This document shows positions 8,217 through 16,331 of a stretch of DNA of 64,000 nucleotides, piece after piece. The stretch comes from Planifilum sp021793745. Its GTDB lineage: Bacteria; Bacillota; Bacilli; Thermoactinomycetales; DSM-44946. The position numbers and the translations under genes are program-made. How positions within the stretch are numbered: position 1 is the stretch's first letter; every line of letters starts with the position of its first letter. The notes below the pieces were generated by a model that was not told the origin of the DNA, ran no database searches, and saw nothing but the letters and a program-made list of their open reading frames with translations. The stretch covers positions 1 through 64,000 of the forward strand of contig CALKAM010000024.1 of assembly GCA_937983105.1 (NCBI GenBank). The letters run 5' to 3'.

Positions 8217-8675
8217 ATGAACCCGGATCTGTTCCTCATCCTTCTCATCATCGTCGGAGTGATCGGCCGATCCCCCATCATCTCCACCGCTGCCAGCCTC
8301 CTGTTGATTCTGAAATTGACCCATCTGGAACGGTACTTTCCCACGGTGGAAAGGCGCGGTCTGGAATTGGGATTGTTGTTTCTGACCATCGCCGTCCTGG
8401 TGCCCTTTGCCACCGGGCGGGTATCCACCAAGGAGTTGGCCTCGATGTTCACTTCCCTCCCCGGAATCCTGGCCATCGTCGGGGGCATGTTGGCCACCTA
8501 CATGAACGGGAAGGGATTGGACCTTTTGAAGATGGATCCCCAACTGATCATCGGCCTGGTGATCGGGTCCATCGTCGGGATCGTCATGCTGCGGGGAATT
8601 CCCGTCGGTCCCTTGATGGCCGCAGGAATCACCGCCTTCTTGCTCAAATTGTTCACATGGATTTGGCCCAAATAG
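8217..8675 (+). CDS. ytwI: DUF441 / UPF0756 membrane protein (YtwI-like)
   Basis: A 152-residue protein with four or five hydrophobic helices, matching the DUF441 family in length and pattern. Function is unknown. ATG 8217 is preferred to ATG 8211 because AGGGG lies 6 nt ahead of it; the upstream ATG touches the ribosome site. The ribosome site can pair with an upstream TCCCCTG (see findings). A bidirectional terminator shared with efp follows. Confidence 0.85.
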   Translation: MNPDLFLILLIIVGVIGRSPIISTAASLLLILKLTHLERYFPTVERRGLELGLLFLTIAVLVPFATGRVSTKELASMFTSLPGILAIVGGMLATYMNGKGLDLLKMDPQLIIGLVIGSIVGIVMLRGIPVGPLMAAGITAFLLKLFTWIWPK

Positions 8676-8680
8676 GCAGC

Positions 8681-8715
8681 AAAAAAAGGAGTGTGCCATT
8701 GCACACTCCTTTTTC
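8681..8715. terminator. Bidirectional terminator between ytwI and efp
   Basis: A 10-bp perfect stem (8687-8696 with 8701-8710), loop CATT, flanked by A7 on the left and T5 on the right, so it can end both convergent transcripts. Confidence 0.9.
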
Positions 8716-8727
8716 GGGGTGGATTCT

Positions 8728-9285
8728 TCACGCCCGGGAGACATACTCGCCGCTCCGGGTGTCGATGATGAGGCGATCCCCTTCCTGGACGAACAAAGGA
8801 ACCTGGACGACCAACCCGGTCTCCAGCTTGGCCGATTTACTGCCGCCCGTCGCCGTGTCCCCCTTGATGCCGGGTTCCGTCTCCACCACTTCCAGTTCAA
8901 CGGTGTTGGGCAGTTGGATTCCAAGGGTATCTCCCTTGTAGACGACCAGGTTCACATTCATATTTTCCTTGAGGAACTGGACTTCCCGTTCCAGCCGCTC
9001 CCTCGGCAGACTCACCTGTTCGTAGGTTTCATTGTCCATGAAGGTATACTCCCCGCCGCTTTCATACAGATATTGCATCTGCCGGGTTTCCACATGGGCG
9101 CGGGGCACCTTTTCCCCTGCCCGGAAGGTCCGGTCCTGGATATTCCCATTGCGGAGGTTGCGCAGCTTCGAACGGACAAAGGCGGATCCTTTCCCGGGCT
9201 TCACATGCTGAAAATCCATCACTTGCCATACATCCCCGTCCAGCTCGATGGTCAATCCCACGCGAAAATCATTGGTTGAAATCAT
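8728..9285 (-). CDS. efp: Translation elongation factor P
   Basis: Relieves ribosome stalling at polyproline stretches. 185 residues, the normal length, with the three beta-barrel domains of EF-P. The modified loop is Lys-Pro-Gly-Lys-Gly with Lys32 at the tip, the residue that Bacillus decorates with 5-aminopentanol. The start is the second ATG of a pair (MISTNDF), because that gives the family N-terminus; GGGGG lies about 9 nt upstream. It sits next to yqhT, as in B. subtilis. Confidence 0.97.
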   Translation of the reverse strand: MISTNDFRVGLTIELDGDVWQVMDFQHVKPGKGSAFVRSKLRNLRNGNIQDRTFRAGEKVPRAHVETRQMQYLYESGGEYTFMDNETYEQVSLPRERLEREVQFLKENMNVNLVVYKGDTLGIQLPNTVELEVVETEPGIKGDTATGGSKSAKLETGLVVQVPLFVQEGDRLIIDTRSGEYVSRA

Positions 9286-9311
9286 CATTTGTCCCCCTTC
9301 TGGTCTGCACT

Positions 9312-10382
9312 CTACTCGATTATGATGAGATGTTTGGGGCTTTTCGTCAATACTTCGCATCCGTTTTCGGTTACGATCACATCGTCCTCGATCCGGACAC
9401 CCCCGAAATCGGGCAGGTAAATCCCCGGCTCCACGGTAACCACCATGCCAGGCTCCAGGATGTCCTCTCCCCTCGGGGACAGCCTCGGTGCCTCGTGCAA
9501 TTCCAGCCCCAGACCGTGGCCCGTGCCGTGTCCAAAGTATTCGGCATAACCGTGTGCCTTGATTCGGTCTCTGGCCACCCGATCCACTTCCCTTCCGGCC
9601 AAGCCGGGACGGATCGCATCGACGGCGGCCTGTTGCGCCTCCCTCACCACTTCGTAGATCTCCCGCTGCTTGTCATTCGGAGAACCCAACGCCACGGTGC
9701 GGGTGATATCCGAACAGTACCCGCGATAGTAGGCTCCAAAATCCAGGGTGACCAGATCTCCCTTTTCCATCACCCGATCGCTGGCCACGCCGTGGGGAAA
9801 GGCGGAGCGAGGACCGGAGGCCACGATCATGTCAAAGGAAGAGCTGTCCGCTCCCATCTCCCGGAGCATGATCTCGAGGGACAGGGCGATCTCCCGCTCC
9901 GTCCGACCGGGACGCAGCTCCTCCAGAATCCGTTCGAAGGCGCGGTCCGCAATCGCCGCCGCCTCCCGGATCACGTCCTGCTCCTCCTTGTCCTTCACCG
10001 CCCGGAGGGGCTCCACCACCTGGCTGACCGGTACCGTCTCCTGATTCCCCATGGACTTTCTTAGTTTTACCACTTCCCCGTAGGTTAAATGATCCTGTTC
10101 AAAGGCGAGGCTCTTGAATCCCCGCTGCCGGCACAGATCGGCGACGGCCTGAAAAATGTCGCCGTCATGGCGATATACGTCGAAATGGGGTGCCTGCTGC
10201 CGCACTTGGTTCACATAACGAAAATCGGTAACCAACACCGCATCCCTCTCCGTCACCAGTGCCATTCCCGCCGTGCCGGTAAAACCCGTTATGTAACGCC
10301 GGTTGACCGGATGACTGATCAACAGGGCTTCAAGGCCCTTCTCCGACATCTTCTCCCGCAGCCGAACCAATCGTTCCTTCAT
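9312..10382 (-). CDS. yqhT: M24-family Xaa-Pro peptidase YqhT
   Basis: Metallo-aminopeptidase of the pita-bread fold that removes residues before proline. 356 residues: an N-terminal creatinase-like domain (to about 125), then the catalytic domain with the metal ligands in Asp-Phe-Gly-Ala, Asp-Ile-Thr-Arg-Thr, Gly-His-Gly-Thr-Gly-His, Val-Glu-Pro-Gly and Ile-Glu-Asp-Asp. ATG 10382 follows AGAGGGGGG by about 6 nt and gives the usual N-terminus. Its first 53 bp lie inside the 3' end of aroQ. Likely cotranscribed with efp. Confidence 0.93.
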   Translation of the reverse strand: MKERLVRLREKMSEKGLEALLISHPVNRRYITGFTGTAGMALVTERDAVLVTDFRYVNQVRQQAPHFDVYRHDGDIFQAVADLCRQRGFKSLAFEQDHLTYGEVVKLRKSMGNQETVPVSQVVEPLRAVKDKEEQDVIREAAAIADRAFERILEELRPGRTEREIALSLEIMLREMGADSSSFDMIVASGPRSAFPHGVASDRVMEKGDLVTLDFGAYYRGYCSDITRTVALGSPNDKQREIYEVVREAQQAAVDAIRPGLAGREVDRVARDRIKAHGYAEYFGHGTGHGLGLELHEAPRLSPRGEDILEPGMVVTVEPGIYLPDFGGVRIEDDVIVTENGCEVLTKSPKHLIIIE

Positions 10383-10836
10383 TCGGATCCCCCCTCTGCC
10401 ATGCGCCCAACCTTGCAGCCACCGCATACAGGGCCAGCTCGTATCCGAGCGGGCCGAAGCCCACGACCTGCCCGTCGCTGATCGGAGCGGTTACCGATCG
10501 GGAGCGGAACGATTCCCGGGCATGCACATTGGACAGGTGAACCTCGATAAAGGGCACATCCACGGAGGCGAGGGCGTCCCGAATCGCATAACTGTAGTGG
10601 GTGAAAGCCCCCGGATTGATGATGATGTAATCGAAGGTGCCCTCGGCGGCATGAATTGCGTCAATCAATACTCCCTCATGGTTGGATTGGAGGATCTCCA
10701 CCTCCATCCCCCATGCCTTGGCCTGATTCTGAATCCGTTCATTCAATTCCTCCAGGGTAACCCGTCCGTATATGTCCGGTTCCCGCTTTCCCAATCGGTT
10801 CAGGTTGGGACCGTTTAGGATGAGAATGCGAACCAC
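10330..10836 (-). CDS. aroQ: 3-dehydroquinate dehydratase, type II
   Basis: Converts 3-dehydroquinate to 3-dehydroshikimate in the shikimate pathway. The product is 168 residues. Typical type II motifs are present: Asn-Gly-Pro-Asn-Leu-Asn near residue 8, the catalytic Tyr-Gly loop near 23, Asn-Pro-Gly-Ala-Phe-Thr-His-Tyr-Ser near 76-84, and Val-His-Leu-Ser-Asn-Val near 103. The GTG start follows AGGAGGGCG. About 20 residues extend beyond the usual end of the family, and the gene overlaps yqhT by 53 bp, so the tail may be a recent extension. Confidence 0.93.
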   Translation of the reverse strand: MVRILILNGPNLNRLGKREPDIYGRVTLEELNERIQNQAKAWGMEVEILQSNHEGVLIDAIHAAEGTFDYIIINPGAFTHYSYAIRDALASVDVPFIEVHLSNVHARESFRSRSVTAPISDGQVVGFGPLGYELALYAVAARLGAWQRGDPNEGTIGSAAGEDVGEGP

Positions 10837-10865
10837 ACACCGCCCTCCTCTCAATTCTGCCAGCA

Positions 10866-10874
10866 ATTGTACCA
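10866..10874 (-). promoter_or_regulatory. Extended -10 promoter of aroQ-yqhT-efp
   Basis: Minus strand TGG-TACAAT, a TG-extended -10 with 5/6 match, about 30 bp before the aroQ GTG. No convincing -35 is present, which is acceptable for extended -10 promoters. Confidence 0.45.
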
Positions 10875-10930
10875 TAAAATCCCGTTCAAGAGGATCGTTT
10901 TTGATCTTCTTCTGCCTTTCATCGGATTTA

Positions 10931-10939
10931 TGTTAAAAT
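10931..10939 (+). promoter_or_regulatory. Extended -10 promoter of yqhQ
   Basis: TGT-TAAAAT, a TG-extended -10 (5/6), about 80 bp upstream of the yqhQ start and divergent from the aroQ promoter. No clear -35. Confidence 0.4.
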
Positions 10940-11018
10940 GAGGTAGGATTGGATACTTCGGATGCCGGGGCGGCAAACCTCCCCCGGTTCCAATTCTTTA
11001 CCCAGTGGTGGTTGTGAT

Positions 11019-12008
11019 ATGGACAAAAACGTGGCCTATGGCGGCCAAGCGGTGATCGAAGGCGTCATGTTCGGGGGACGCTATGTGCAGGTGACGGCGA
11101 TCCGACGAAAGGACGGCCGAATCGAAACCTACGAAACCATCAGCCGGCCCTCCCCCTTCGTCCGCGCCCTGCGCAGGGTTCCCTTCATCCGGGGAATGGT
11201 CACCCTGATCGAAGCCGCGGTATCGGGAGCGAAACATCTCCAGTTCGCCTCCGAACGTTATGAGCTGGACGAGGATCTGGAACGCGCCGACGAAGCAAAG
11301 GCCTCTTCCCCTTCGCAGGTCGAGATGATCCTGGGTGTGGCCGTAGCCGGGGTCTTGTCCCTCCTGTTCGGAAAGATGCTGTTCACTGCCTTGCCCGCCT
11401 TTCTGGCCAGCCTGCTGTTTGACCGTTACATCAGCAACCTCATCGTCCAGAATCTGATTGAAGGCGGAATTAAAACCCTTCTGCTATTGGGTTACCTGCT
11501 TCTCATTTCCCAGACCCCGCCCATCAGACGCCTGTTTCAGTATCACGGAGCTGAACACAAGGTGATTAACGCCTACGAGGCCGGGGTAGAATTAACAGTA
11601 GACAATGTCCAACAGCGTTCCACCCTCCACTATCGATGCGGGAGCAGCTTCATCGTCCTCACGATCCTGGTCGGGGTGATCATTTACTCGTTCTTCAGTT
11701 ACGAAAATGTATGGGACCGGATTGCCACCCGTCTCCTGCTGCTGCCCATCGTCGTCGGATTATCCTATGAAATGCTCCGGTTCACCAATGCGGTGCGCGA
11801 TGTTCCCATCCTCAATTATCTCGGCTATCCGGGTCTGTGGCTTCAGAAATTGACCACCCGCGAGCCCCGGGACGACCAAGTGGAGGTGGCCATCGCCGCC
11901 TTTGAACGCATGCACGCTCTGGACAATCAATACGCTGAAAAAGCCGGCGTCTCCCCCAACGTTTCAATCCGGATGACCGGTATGACCCGAGAACCCCTGG
12001 GGAAATGA
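11019..12008 (+). CDS. yqhQ: DUF1385 membrane protein YqhQ
   Basis: A 329-residue polytopic membrane protein of the DUF1385 family. The N-terminus carries the family signature Gly-Gly-Gln-Ala-Val-Ile-Glu-Gly-Val-Met, and the middle has Tyr-His-Gly-Ala-Glu-His-Lys-Val followed by a Cys-Gly-Ser-Ser motif. Three to four membrane helices lie between residues 100 and 260. The biochemical function is unknown. I start at ATG 11019, just before the signature; an upstream start at 10962 adds 19 unconserved residues. It keeps the yqh position next to aroQ. Confidence 0.9.
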   Translation: MDKNVAYGGQAVIEGVMFGGRYVQVTAIRRKDGRIETYETISRPSPFVRALRRVPFIRGMVTLIEAAVSGAKHLQFASERYELDEDLERADEAKASSPSQVEMILGVAVAGVLSLLFGKMLFTALPAFLASLLFDRYISNLIVQNLIEGGIKTLLLLGYLLLISQTPPIRRLFQYHGAEHKVINAYEAGVELTVDNVQQRSTLHYRCGSSFIVLTILVGVIIYSFFSYENVWDRIATRLLLLPIVVGLSYEMLRFTNAVRDVPILNYLGYPGLWLQKLTTREPRDDQVEVAIAAFERMHALDNQYAEKAGVSPNVSIRMTGMTREPLGK

Positions 12009-12018
12009 GGTTGGTTGG

Positions 12019-12333
12019 ATGTACGGTCGAAGGTGGAAAATCTGGCGCTATACCATCTTTGCGCTGATCGGAGTCGGGCTGTTGAGTGTCTTGAGTCAAA
12101 AGCCGGGAGGAATCCTCTTCCCTCTCCTGTTAGTGGGGGTCATCTATCTCCTCTACAAGCATCCGCCTCGATGGTTGATGCGCTTTGTCTATCCATCGCA
12201 CCCCTACCAACCGAAGAGGGTTCCGCCCCGTCAACGCAAACGGCCCGCCAAGGGACGGCCCCACCTGCGGGTGATCAAAGGAAAGGGGCCGAAAAATCCC
12301 GGAGATAAAGCGTCCAAGTCCAATACCCGCTAG
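12019..12333 (+). CDS. Small membrane protein with basic tail, YqhP/SA1362-like
   Basis: A 104-residue protein with two membrane helices (about residues 10-28 and 30-47) and then a strongly basic, proline-rich cytoplasmic tail. It follows yqhQ by 10 bp and so shares its transcript. Size, layout and position resemble the SA1362/YqhP group of Bacillales, but sequence recognition is weak. No function can be given. A strong terminator follows. Confidence 0.6.
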   Translation: MYGRRWKIWRYTIFALIGVGLLSVLSQKPGGILFPLLLVGVIYLLYKHPPRWLMRFVYPSHPYQPKRVPPRQRKRPAKGRPHLRVIKGKGPKNPGDKASKSNTR

Positions 12334-12357
12334 TCTGCTGAAGGGGGATGCCGCGGA

Positions 12358-12386
12358 GACTGCTGACACGATCAGCAGTCTTTTTT
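12358..12386 (+). terminator. Intrinsic terminator of the yqhQ operon
   Basis: A 9-bp perfect stem (12358-12366 with 12372-12380), loop CACGA, then T6. Confidence 0.9.
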
Positions 12387-12412
12387 GTGGGCTTATGTTT
12401 TTTCAAAATGAT

Positions 12413-12446
12413 AAAACCCTGTTGATTAAACCATCAACAGGGTTTT
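12413..12446. terminator. Bidirectional terminator
   Basis: A 14-bp perfect stem (12413-12426 with 12433-12446), loop TAAACC, ending in AAAA/TTTT on the two sides. It can back up the yqhQ terminator and stop the minus-strand yqhO transcript. From here to 12631 I see no gene or motif. Confidence 0.8.
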
Positions 12447-12631
12447 CAGCTTTTGAAACTACGGAATCATGAGGCCGCACACGTAAGGTGATTCGCGACC
12501 CGTCGATGTGGAGTCAGGGAAGGATTGGCAAAAGGCACAATACAAGAAAACGACGGCCTTTTCCAGGGCGGGGTGTGGCAGCTTCGAGGGTCTCGGCGAG
12601 GAAGACCCGCATCCCGCGGTGGAACGCTTCT

Positions 12632-13024
12632 TCATTGTCGGGGCTTTTTGGGATCCGGCGCCACCCCGAAGGGCTTTCCCGTGCTCTCCTCAATCACTTG
12701 GACGGTGTCCCGGACCTCCCCCAGCAAATAGGGAACGACGAGAACCTGCGGGTAGAATCGGTCCGGCTGGGGACCCGACTCTCTGACGACGATCTCCCAC
12801 CCCTGCTTACCGGACCGGATTTGGGATAGGGTCAAGCGATAACCCGGATTCGGACGAACGCCCGAAGAGATGAGCAAATATCGCCGGTCGTCATATGTAA
12901 AGAAATGCGCCCCCCGCACCTTTTTGACAGAGGAGATCCATTGAACCACCGGAGCAGGAAGCTGTTTTTCCTCGCCTTGGCGGATCTGTTTGAATGGAGC
13001 CGGCTCCCTTCGTTTACCCTCCAT
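12632..13024 (-). CDS. PrcB-C-like domain protein
   Basis: A cytoplasmic protein of about 130 residues. The central part (Tyr-Leu-Leu-Ile-Ser-Ser-Gly ... Pro-Gly-Tyr-Arg-Leu-Thr-Leu) resembles the C-terminal domain of the protease-complex subunit PrcB family, a small beta domain that often accompanies peptidases. No signal peptide is visible from the start used. ATG 13024 overlaps the end of the patatin gene by 11 bp; AAGGAG is 12 nt ahead, so a GTG at 13045 is a rival start. The cotranscribed partner is yqhO. Confidence 0.55.
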   Translation of the reverse strand: MEGKRREPAPFKQIRQGEEKQLPAPVVQWISSVKKVRGAHFFTYDDRRYLLISSGVRPNPGYRLTLSQIRSGKQGWEIVVRESGPQPDRFYPQVLVVPYLLGEVRDTVQVIEESTGKPFGVAPDPKKPRQ

Positions 13025-13997
13025 GCTCCACAACATCTCCTTCACTCTGAGGTGACGGGCGCATCGTGTACCGGACCGGAGAAGCGCCGGAGCGCATGGC
13101 CAGATAATCCGAGAATCTCCACTTGCTGAAGAAGGCTTCGCCGGCCTTCCTGCCCGCCTCGTACAACGCTTGTCGCTGTTCGCGGGAGATGTGAAAGTCC
13201 GTCACACTAACACCCTTCGTCAGCACCTGAATGGTCCGCAATCGGTCCTGCTCCTTGATGTGTCGGTTATCGTGGGCTTCCATCATCGTCAAAAACATCG
13301 CCCGAAACAGGGAGATCGGACCGCGTATCGCGCGGGGTTGTCCCTCCGTCTCCGAAATGAGGCGAAAGCCGAAGGTGGGCCAGCGGGGATGCTCCCGGTC
13401 AAACAACCAGACCGGAAAATTGCTCAACAGGCCTCCATCCACAATGTAACTGACCTTTTTGGAGGGCCGATACAGGACCTTGGCCGGATCGAAAAAATAC
13501 GGAATGCTGCAGCTCATCCGGACGGCTCGGGCCACCGTCAGCCGTTCGGCGGAGTATCCGTACTCCTCCAGGTCTTCGGGAAGCACCAAAAGCGACCCCC
13601 GGCTAATATCCGACGCAATGATCCGAAGCTTCCGATCCTTCAGATCAGAAAAGGTCCGCACCCCTTTTTTCGCGAGCAGCTTCTCGATCCACTGTTCCAG
13701 GGGGCGTCCCGAATGAAGTCCCTTCTTCACCAGCAGTCGAGTGGCCGGTCCCAGGTAGGGAATTCGGTGAAACCAGGTTTTGGACAGGAATTGGCTGAAC
13801 TCCTCTTCAATCATCAGTTCAACCAGCTCATCCCCCCGATAGCCCGCCGCCAACAGAGAAGCGATGATCGCCCCTGCCGAAGCTCCGGCCAACTGCTTCC
13901 AGCGAAAGCCCTTCTCTTCGGCCACCTGCAGAGCCCCGACCAAAGCCACCGCCTTGACGCCACCGCCTTCAAACACGGCATCCGCCCACACGGGCAA
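13014..13997 (-). CDS. yqhO: Patatin-like phospholipase YqhO
   Basis: Cytoplasmic serine lipid acyl hydrolase of the patatin fold. 327 residues with the oxyanion-hole Gly-Gly-Gly-Val-Lys-Ala near residues 11-16, the nucleophile elbow Gly-Ala-Ser-Ala-Gly near 38-42, and the Asp-Gly-Gly of the Ser-Asp dyad near 187-189. All catalytic parts are intact. It lies between mntR and the PrcB-like gene, as B. subtilis yqhO lies next to mntR. Substrate is unknown; a phospholipid is the family expectation. Confidence 0.9.
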   Translation of the reverse strand: MPVWADAVFEGGGVKAVALVGALQVAEEKGFRWKQLAGASAGAIIASLLAAGYRGDELVELMIEEEFSQFLSKTWFHRIPYLGPATRLLVKKGLHSGRPLEQWIEKLLAKKGVRTFSDLKDRKLRIIASDISRGSLLVLPEDLEEYGYSAERLTVARAVRMSCSIPYFFDPAKVLYRPSKKVSYIVDGGLLSNFPVWLFDREHPRWPTFGFRLISETEGQPRAIRGPISLFRAMFLTMMEAHDNRHIKEQDRLRTIQVLTKGVSVTDFHISREQRQALYEAGRKAGEAFFSKWRFSDYLAMRSGASPVRYTMRPSPQSEGDVVEHGG

Positions 13998-14067
13998 CCC
14001 CTCCCTAAATGTTAGGAATCATCTCCCTCTTAAGATCCTATGTGCGTGCCGGCAGGGGCGATTCCCC

Positions 14068-14505
14068 TTACGGGGATACATCCTCCTCCATCTCGTCCGC
14101 TTCCTTCAGCGCGCGCAGTTCGGCGATCCGTTCCGGGTTTTGCTGGAAATACTGAACCAGGTATTCGATGCAGGTAATCGAATCCCAGCTCAGATGGTGC
14201 TCAATCCCCTCGACATCGTCATAGATCAATTCCTCGCTGACTCCGATTATTCGCAAAAATTCCTCCAACAGCTGATGGCGGTCGACCAACCGCTTGCCCA
14301 TTTTTCGCCCTTTGGGGGTCAGCACCAATCCCCGGTATTTTTCATACACCAGATATTTGCCCCGATCCAGCTTTTGAACCATTTTGGTCACGGAAGAAGG
14401 GTGAACCTCCAACGCTTCGGCGATATCCGAAACCCTGGCATATCCCTTTTGATTGATCAGTTTGTAAATATTCTCCAAATAATCCTCCATGCTGGGCGTT
14501 GGCAT
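14068..14505 (-). CDS. mntR: Manganese-dependent transcriptional regulator MntR
   Basis: DtxR-family repressor that senses Mn(II) and switches off manganese uptake genes. 145 residues: winged-helix domain (1-70) with the helix Val-His-Pro-Ser-Ser-Val-Thr-Lys-Met, then the dimer domain. The metal ligands known for B. subtilis MntR are in place (Asp8, Glu11, His77, Glu99, Glu102, His103). As in Bacillus there is no SH3-like third domain. Its target transporters are not in the window. Confidence 0.95.
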   Translation of the reverse strand: MPTPSMEDYLENIYKLINQKGYARVSDIAEALEVHPSSVTKMVQKLDRGKYLVYEKYRGLVLTPKGRKMGKRLVDRHQLLEEFLRIIGVSEELIYDDVEGIEHHLSWDSITCIEYLVQYFQQNPERIAELRALKEADEMEEDVSP

Positions 14506-14653
14506 GAAACTGACCCCCTGTCAATCCCAAACAATGATTTGATGAAACCGGCCCAAAAGCAATCAAAACTGCTCTGGCTTCTTATTTTATCATAAAATCG
14601 ATAAAAGCTCACATCCCGTTTTAACCAAAAAGGGAAACCCTTATTCCTTTGAC

Positions 14654-14682
14654 TTGCAAAGTATAAAGGGATCGCATACAAT
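14654..14682 (+). promoter_or_regulatory. SigA promoter of hutH
   Basis: TTGCAA (14654-14659), 17 bp, TACAAT (14677-14682). Transcription should start near 14689, leaving a leader of about 100 nt that carries the hairpin described next. Confidence 0.55.
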
Positions 14683-14706
14683 ACATACACTCCAAGGAAT
14701 ATCCTG

Positions 14707-14770
14707 AAAGTGCAACGAAAGGGGGGATCGGGTTTAGACCTGATCCCCCCTTCCTCGTGCACTTTTCTTT
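14707..14770 (+). promoter_or_regulatory. Hairpin with terminator features in the hutH leader
   Basis: Outer stem AAAGTGCA (14707-14714) with TGCACTTT (14758-14765); inner stem of nine base pairs (14721-14729 with 14742-14750) extended by GGT/ACC around a TTAG loop. A TTTTCTTT run follows. This is an intrinsic terminator placed before the ribosome site, which implies attenuation or antitermination. B. subtilis hut is controlled by HutP at a terminator; HutP is not visible here. Confidence 0.6.
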
Positions 14771-14779
14771 GATAAAGGA

Positions 14780-14793
14780 GGAAAGCGCTCTCA
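14780..14793 (+). promoter_or_regulatory. Catabolite-responsive element (cre)-like site
   Basis: GGAAAGCGCTCTCA matches the CcpA consensus TGWAANCGNTNWCA at all specified positions but the first. It overlaps the region between ribosome site and start codon of hutH. CcpA control of hut is established in B. subtilis. Confidence 0.55.
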
Positions 14794-16325
14794 TGGACCA
14801 ACATCCTGCCCTTATCCTGGATGGCAGTGCTTTGACCCTGAAGGATTTTGCCGATGTCGTCCATCGCCGCCGTCCGGTGGCCCTGGACCCGGAGGCGATT
14901 CACCGGATGGAGGCTTCCCGACGCATGGTGGAACAACTGGTTCAAAAGGAGCGGATCATCTACGGGATCACTACCGGATTCGGGAAATTTAGCGACACCG
15001 TCATCAGTCGCCATCAATCGGCGGAGTTGCAACTCAACCTGATCCGCAGCCATGCTTGTGGAGTGGGAACTCCCTTATCCGAGGAAGTGGTCCGGGGGAT
15101 GATCCTGCTTCGGGCCAATGCCTTGGCCAAAGGGTTTTCCGGAGTTCGCCCCGTTGTCGTCCAACGGCTGATCGATCTTTTAAACAAGGGAATCCACCCG
15201 CATATTCCGTCCCAGGGATCCCTGGGGGCCAGCGGAGACCTCGCCCCCCTCGCTCACATGGCTCTGCCCCTGTTGGGAGAAGGGGAAGTATGGTACACAG
15301 GAAAGCGGATGGCGGCAGCACAGGCCCTCCGCCTGGCCGGACTGGAGCCCATCGAATTGGCGGCTAAGGAAGGGCTGGCATTGATCAACGGCACGCAATT
15401 GATGACCAGTCTGACCGCTTTGGCCCTGATCGCTTCCGAGCGCCTGTTGCTGTCCGCCGACATTATCGGCGCCATGACCCTGGAAGCCCTTGGCGGCATC
15501 CCCCAGGCGTTCCATCCTCTCCTGCAAAAAGTGCGCGGCCATCAGGGTCAGATCGCCTCCGCGGACAACTTGCGATCCCTGATCCAGGAAAGCTCCCTGG
15601 TCAACGGCCCCGGACCGCAGCGCGTTCAGGACGCCTACAGCCTGCGTTGCATGCCGCAGGTCCATGGGGCCTCCAAGGATGCATTCCACTATGTGAAAGA
15701 TGTGATCCTTCGGGAGATGAACGCGGCCACGGACAACCCTTTGCTTTTTCCCGAAGAGAACCTGGTGGTTTCAGGAGGCAACTTCCACGGTCAGCCGATT
15801 GCCCTCGCCGCCGATTTTCTGGCCATCGCCCTGGCAGAGCTGGCCAATATTTCCGAGCGACGGACGGAACGATTGGTCAACCCCCATTTGAGCGGCCTCC
15901 CTCCCTTTCTCACCCGAAGGGGCGGCCTGCATTCCGGCTACATGATCCTGCAATACGTGGCGGCCTCCCTGGTATCCGAAAACAAACCCCTGTGTCATCC
16001 GGCCTCCGTCGATTCCATCCCCTCTTCCGCCAACCAGGAGGATCATGTCAGCATGGGAGCGATCGGCGCTCGAAAGCTGCAATCCGTCGTACACAACGTG
16101 ACCAGGGTGTTGGCCATTGAATATCTCTGCGCCGCCCAGGCGCTGGAATTCGCCAAGGCGTCTTTCGGGGTGGGCACCCGAATCGCCTATCGCCTGCTCC
16201 GCGAACGGGTATCGCCGCTGGAGGGGGATCGGGAAGGCACCGTCGACATCGAAGAAGCCGCTCGCTTGATCGAACAAGGAACGCTGGTTCGGGCAGTGGC
16301 CGAAGCCGTTCCCTTATCCCTCTGA
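14793..16325 (+). CDS. hutH: Histidine ammonia-lyase
   Basis: Removes ammonia from L-histidine to give urocanate, the first step of histidine breakdown. 510 residues, normal for HutH. The Ala-Ser-Gly triad that forms the MIO prosthetic group is at about 146-148 in Gly-Ser-Leu-Gly-Ala-Ser-Gly-Asp-Leu. Active-site Tyr and Asn residues near Tyr-Gly-Ile-Thr-Thr-Gly-Phe-Gly (57-64) are present. It stands alone here: hutU, hutI, hutG and hutP are not in the window. Control appears to act through the leader hairpin and the cre-like site. Confidence 0.95.
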   Translation: MDQHPALILDGSALTLKDFADVVHRRRPVALDPEAIHRMEASRRMVEQLVQKERIIYGITTGFGKFSDTVISRHQSAELQLNLIRSHACGVGTPLSEEVVRGMILLRANALAKGFSGVRPVVVQRLIDLLNKGIHPHIPSQGSLGASGDLAPLAHMALPLLGEGEVWYTGKRMAAAQALRLAGLEPIELAAKEGLALINGTQLMTSLTALALIASERLLLSADIIGAMTLEALGGIPQAFHPLLQKVRGHQGQIASADNLRSLIQESSLVNGPGPQRVQDAYSLRCMPQVHGASKDAFHYVKDVILREMNAATDNPLLFPEENLVVSGGNFHGQPIALAADFLAIALAELANISERRTERLVNPHLSGLPPFLTRRGGLHSGYMILQYVAASLVSENKPLCHPASVDSIPSSANQEDHVSMGAIGARKLQSVVHNVTRVLAIEYLCAAQALEFAKASFGVGTRIAYRLLRERVSPLEGDREGTVDIEEAARLIEQGTLVRAVAEAVPLSL

Positions 16326-16331
16326 ACGGAA

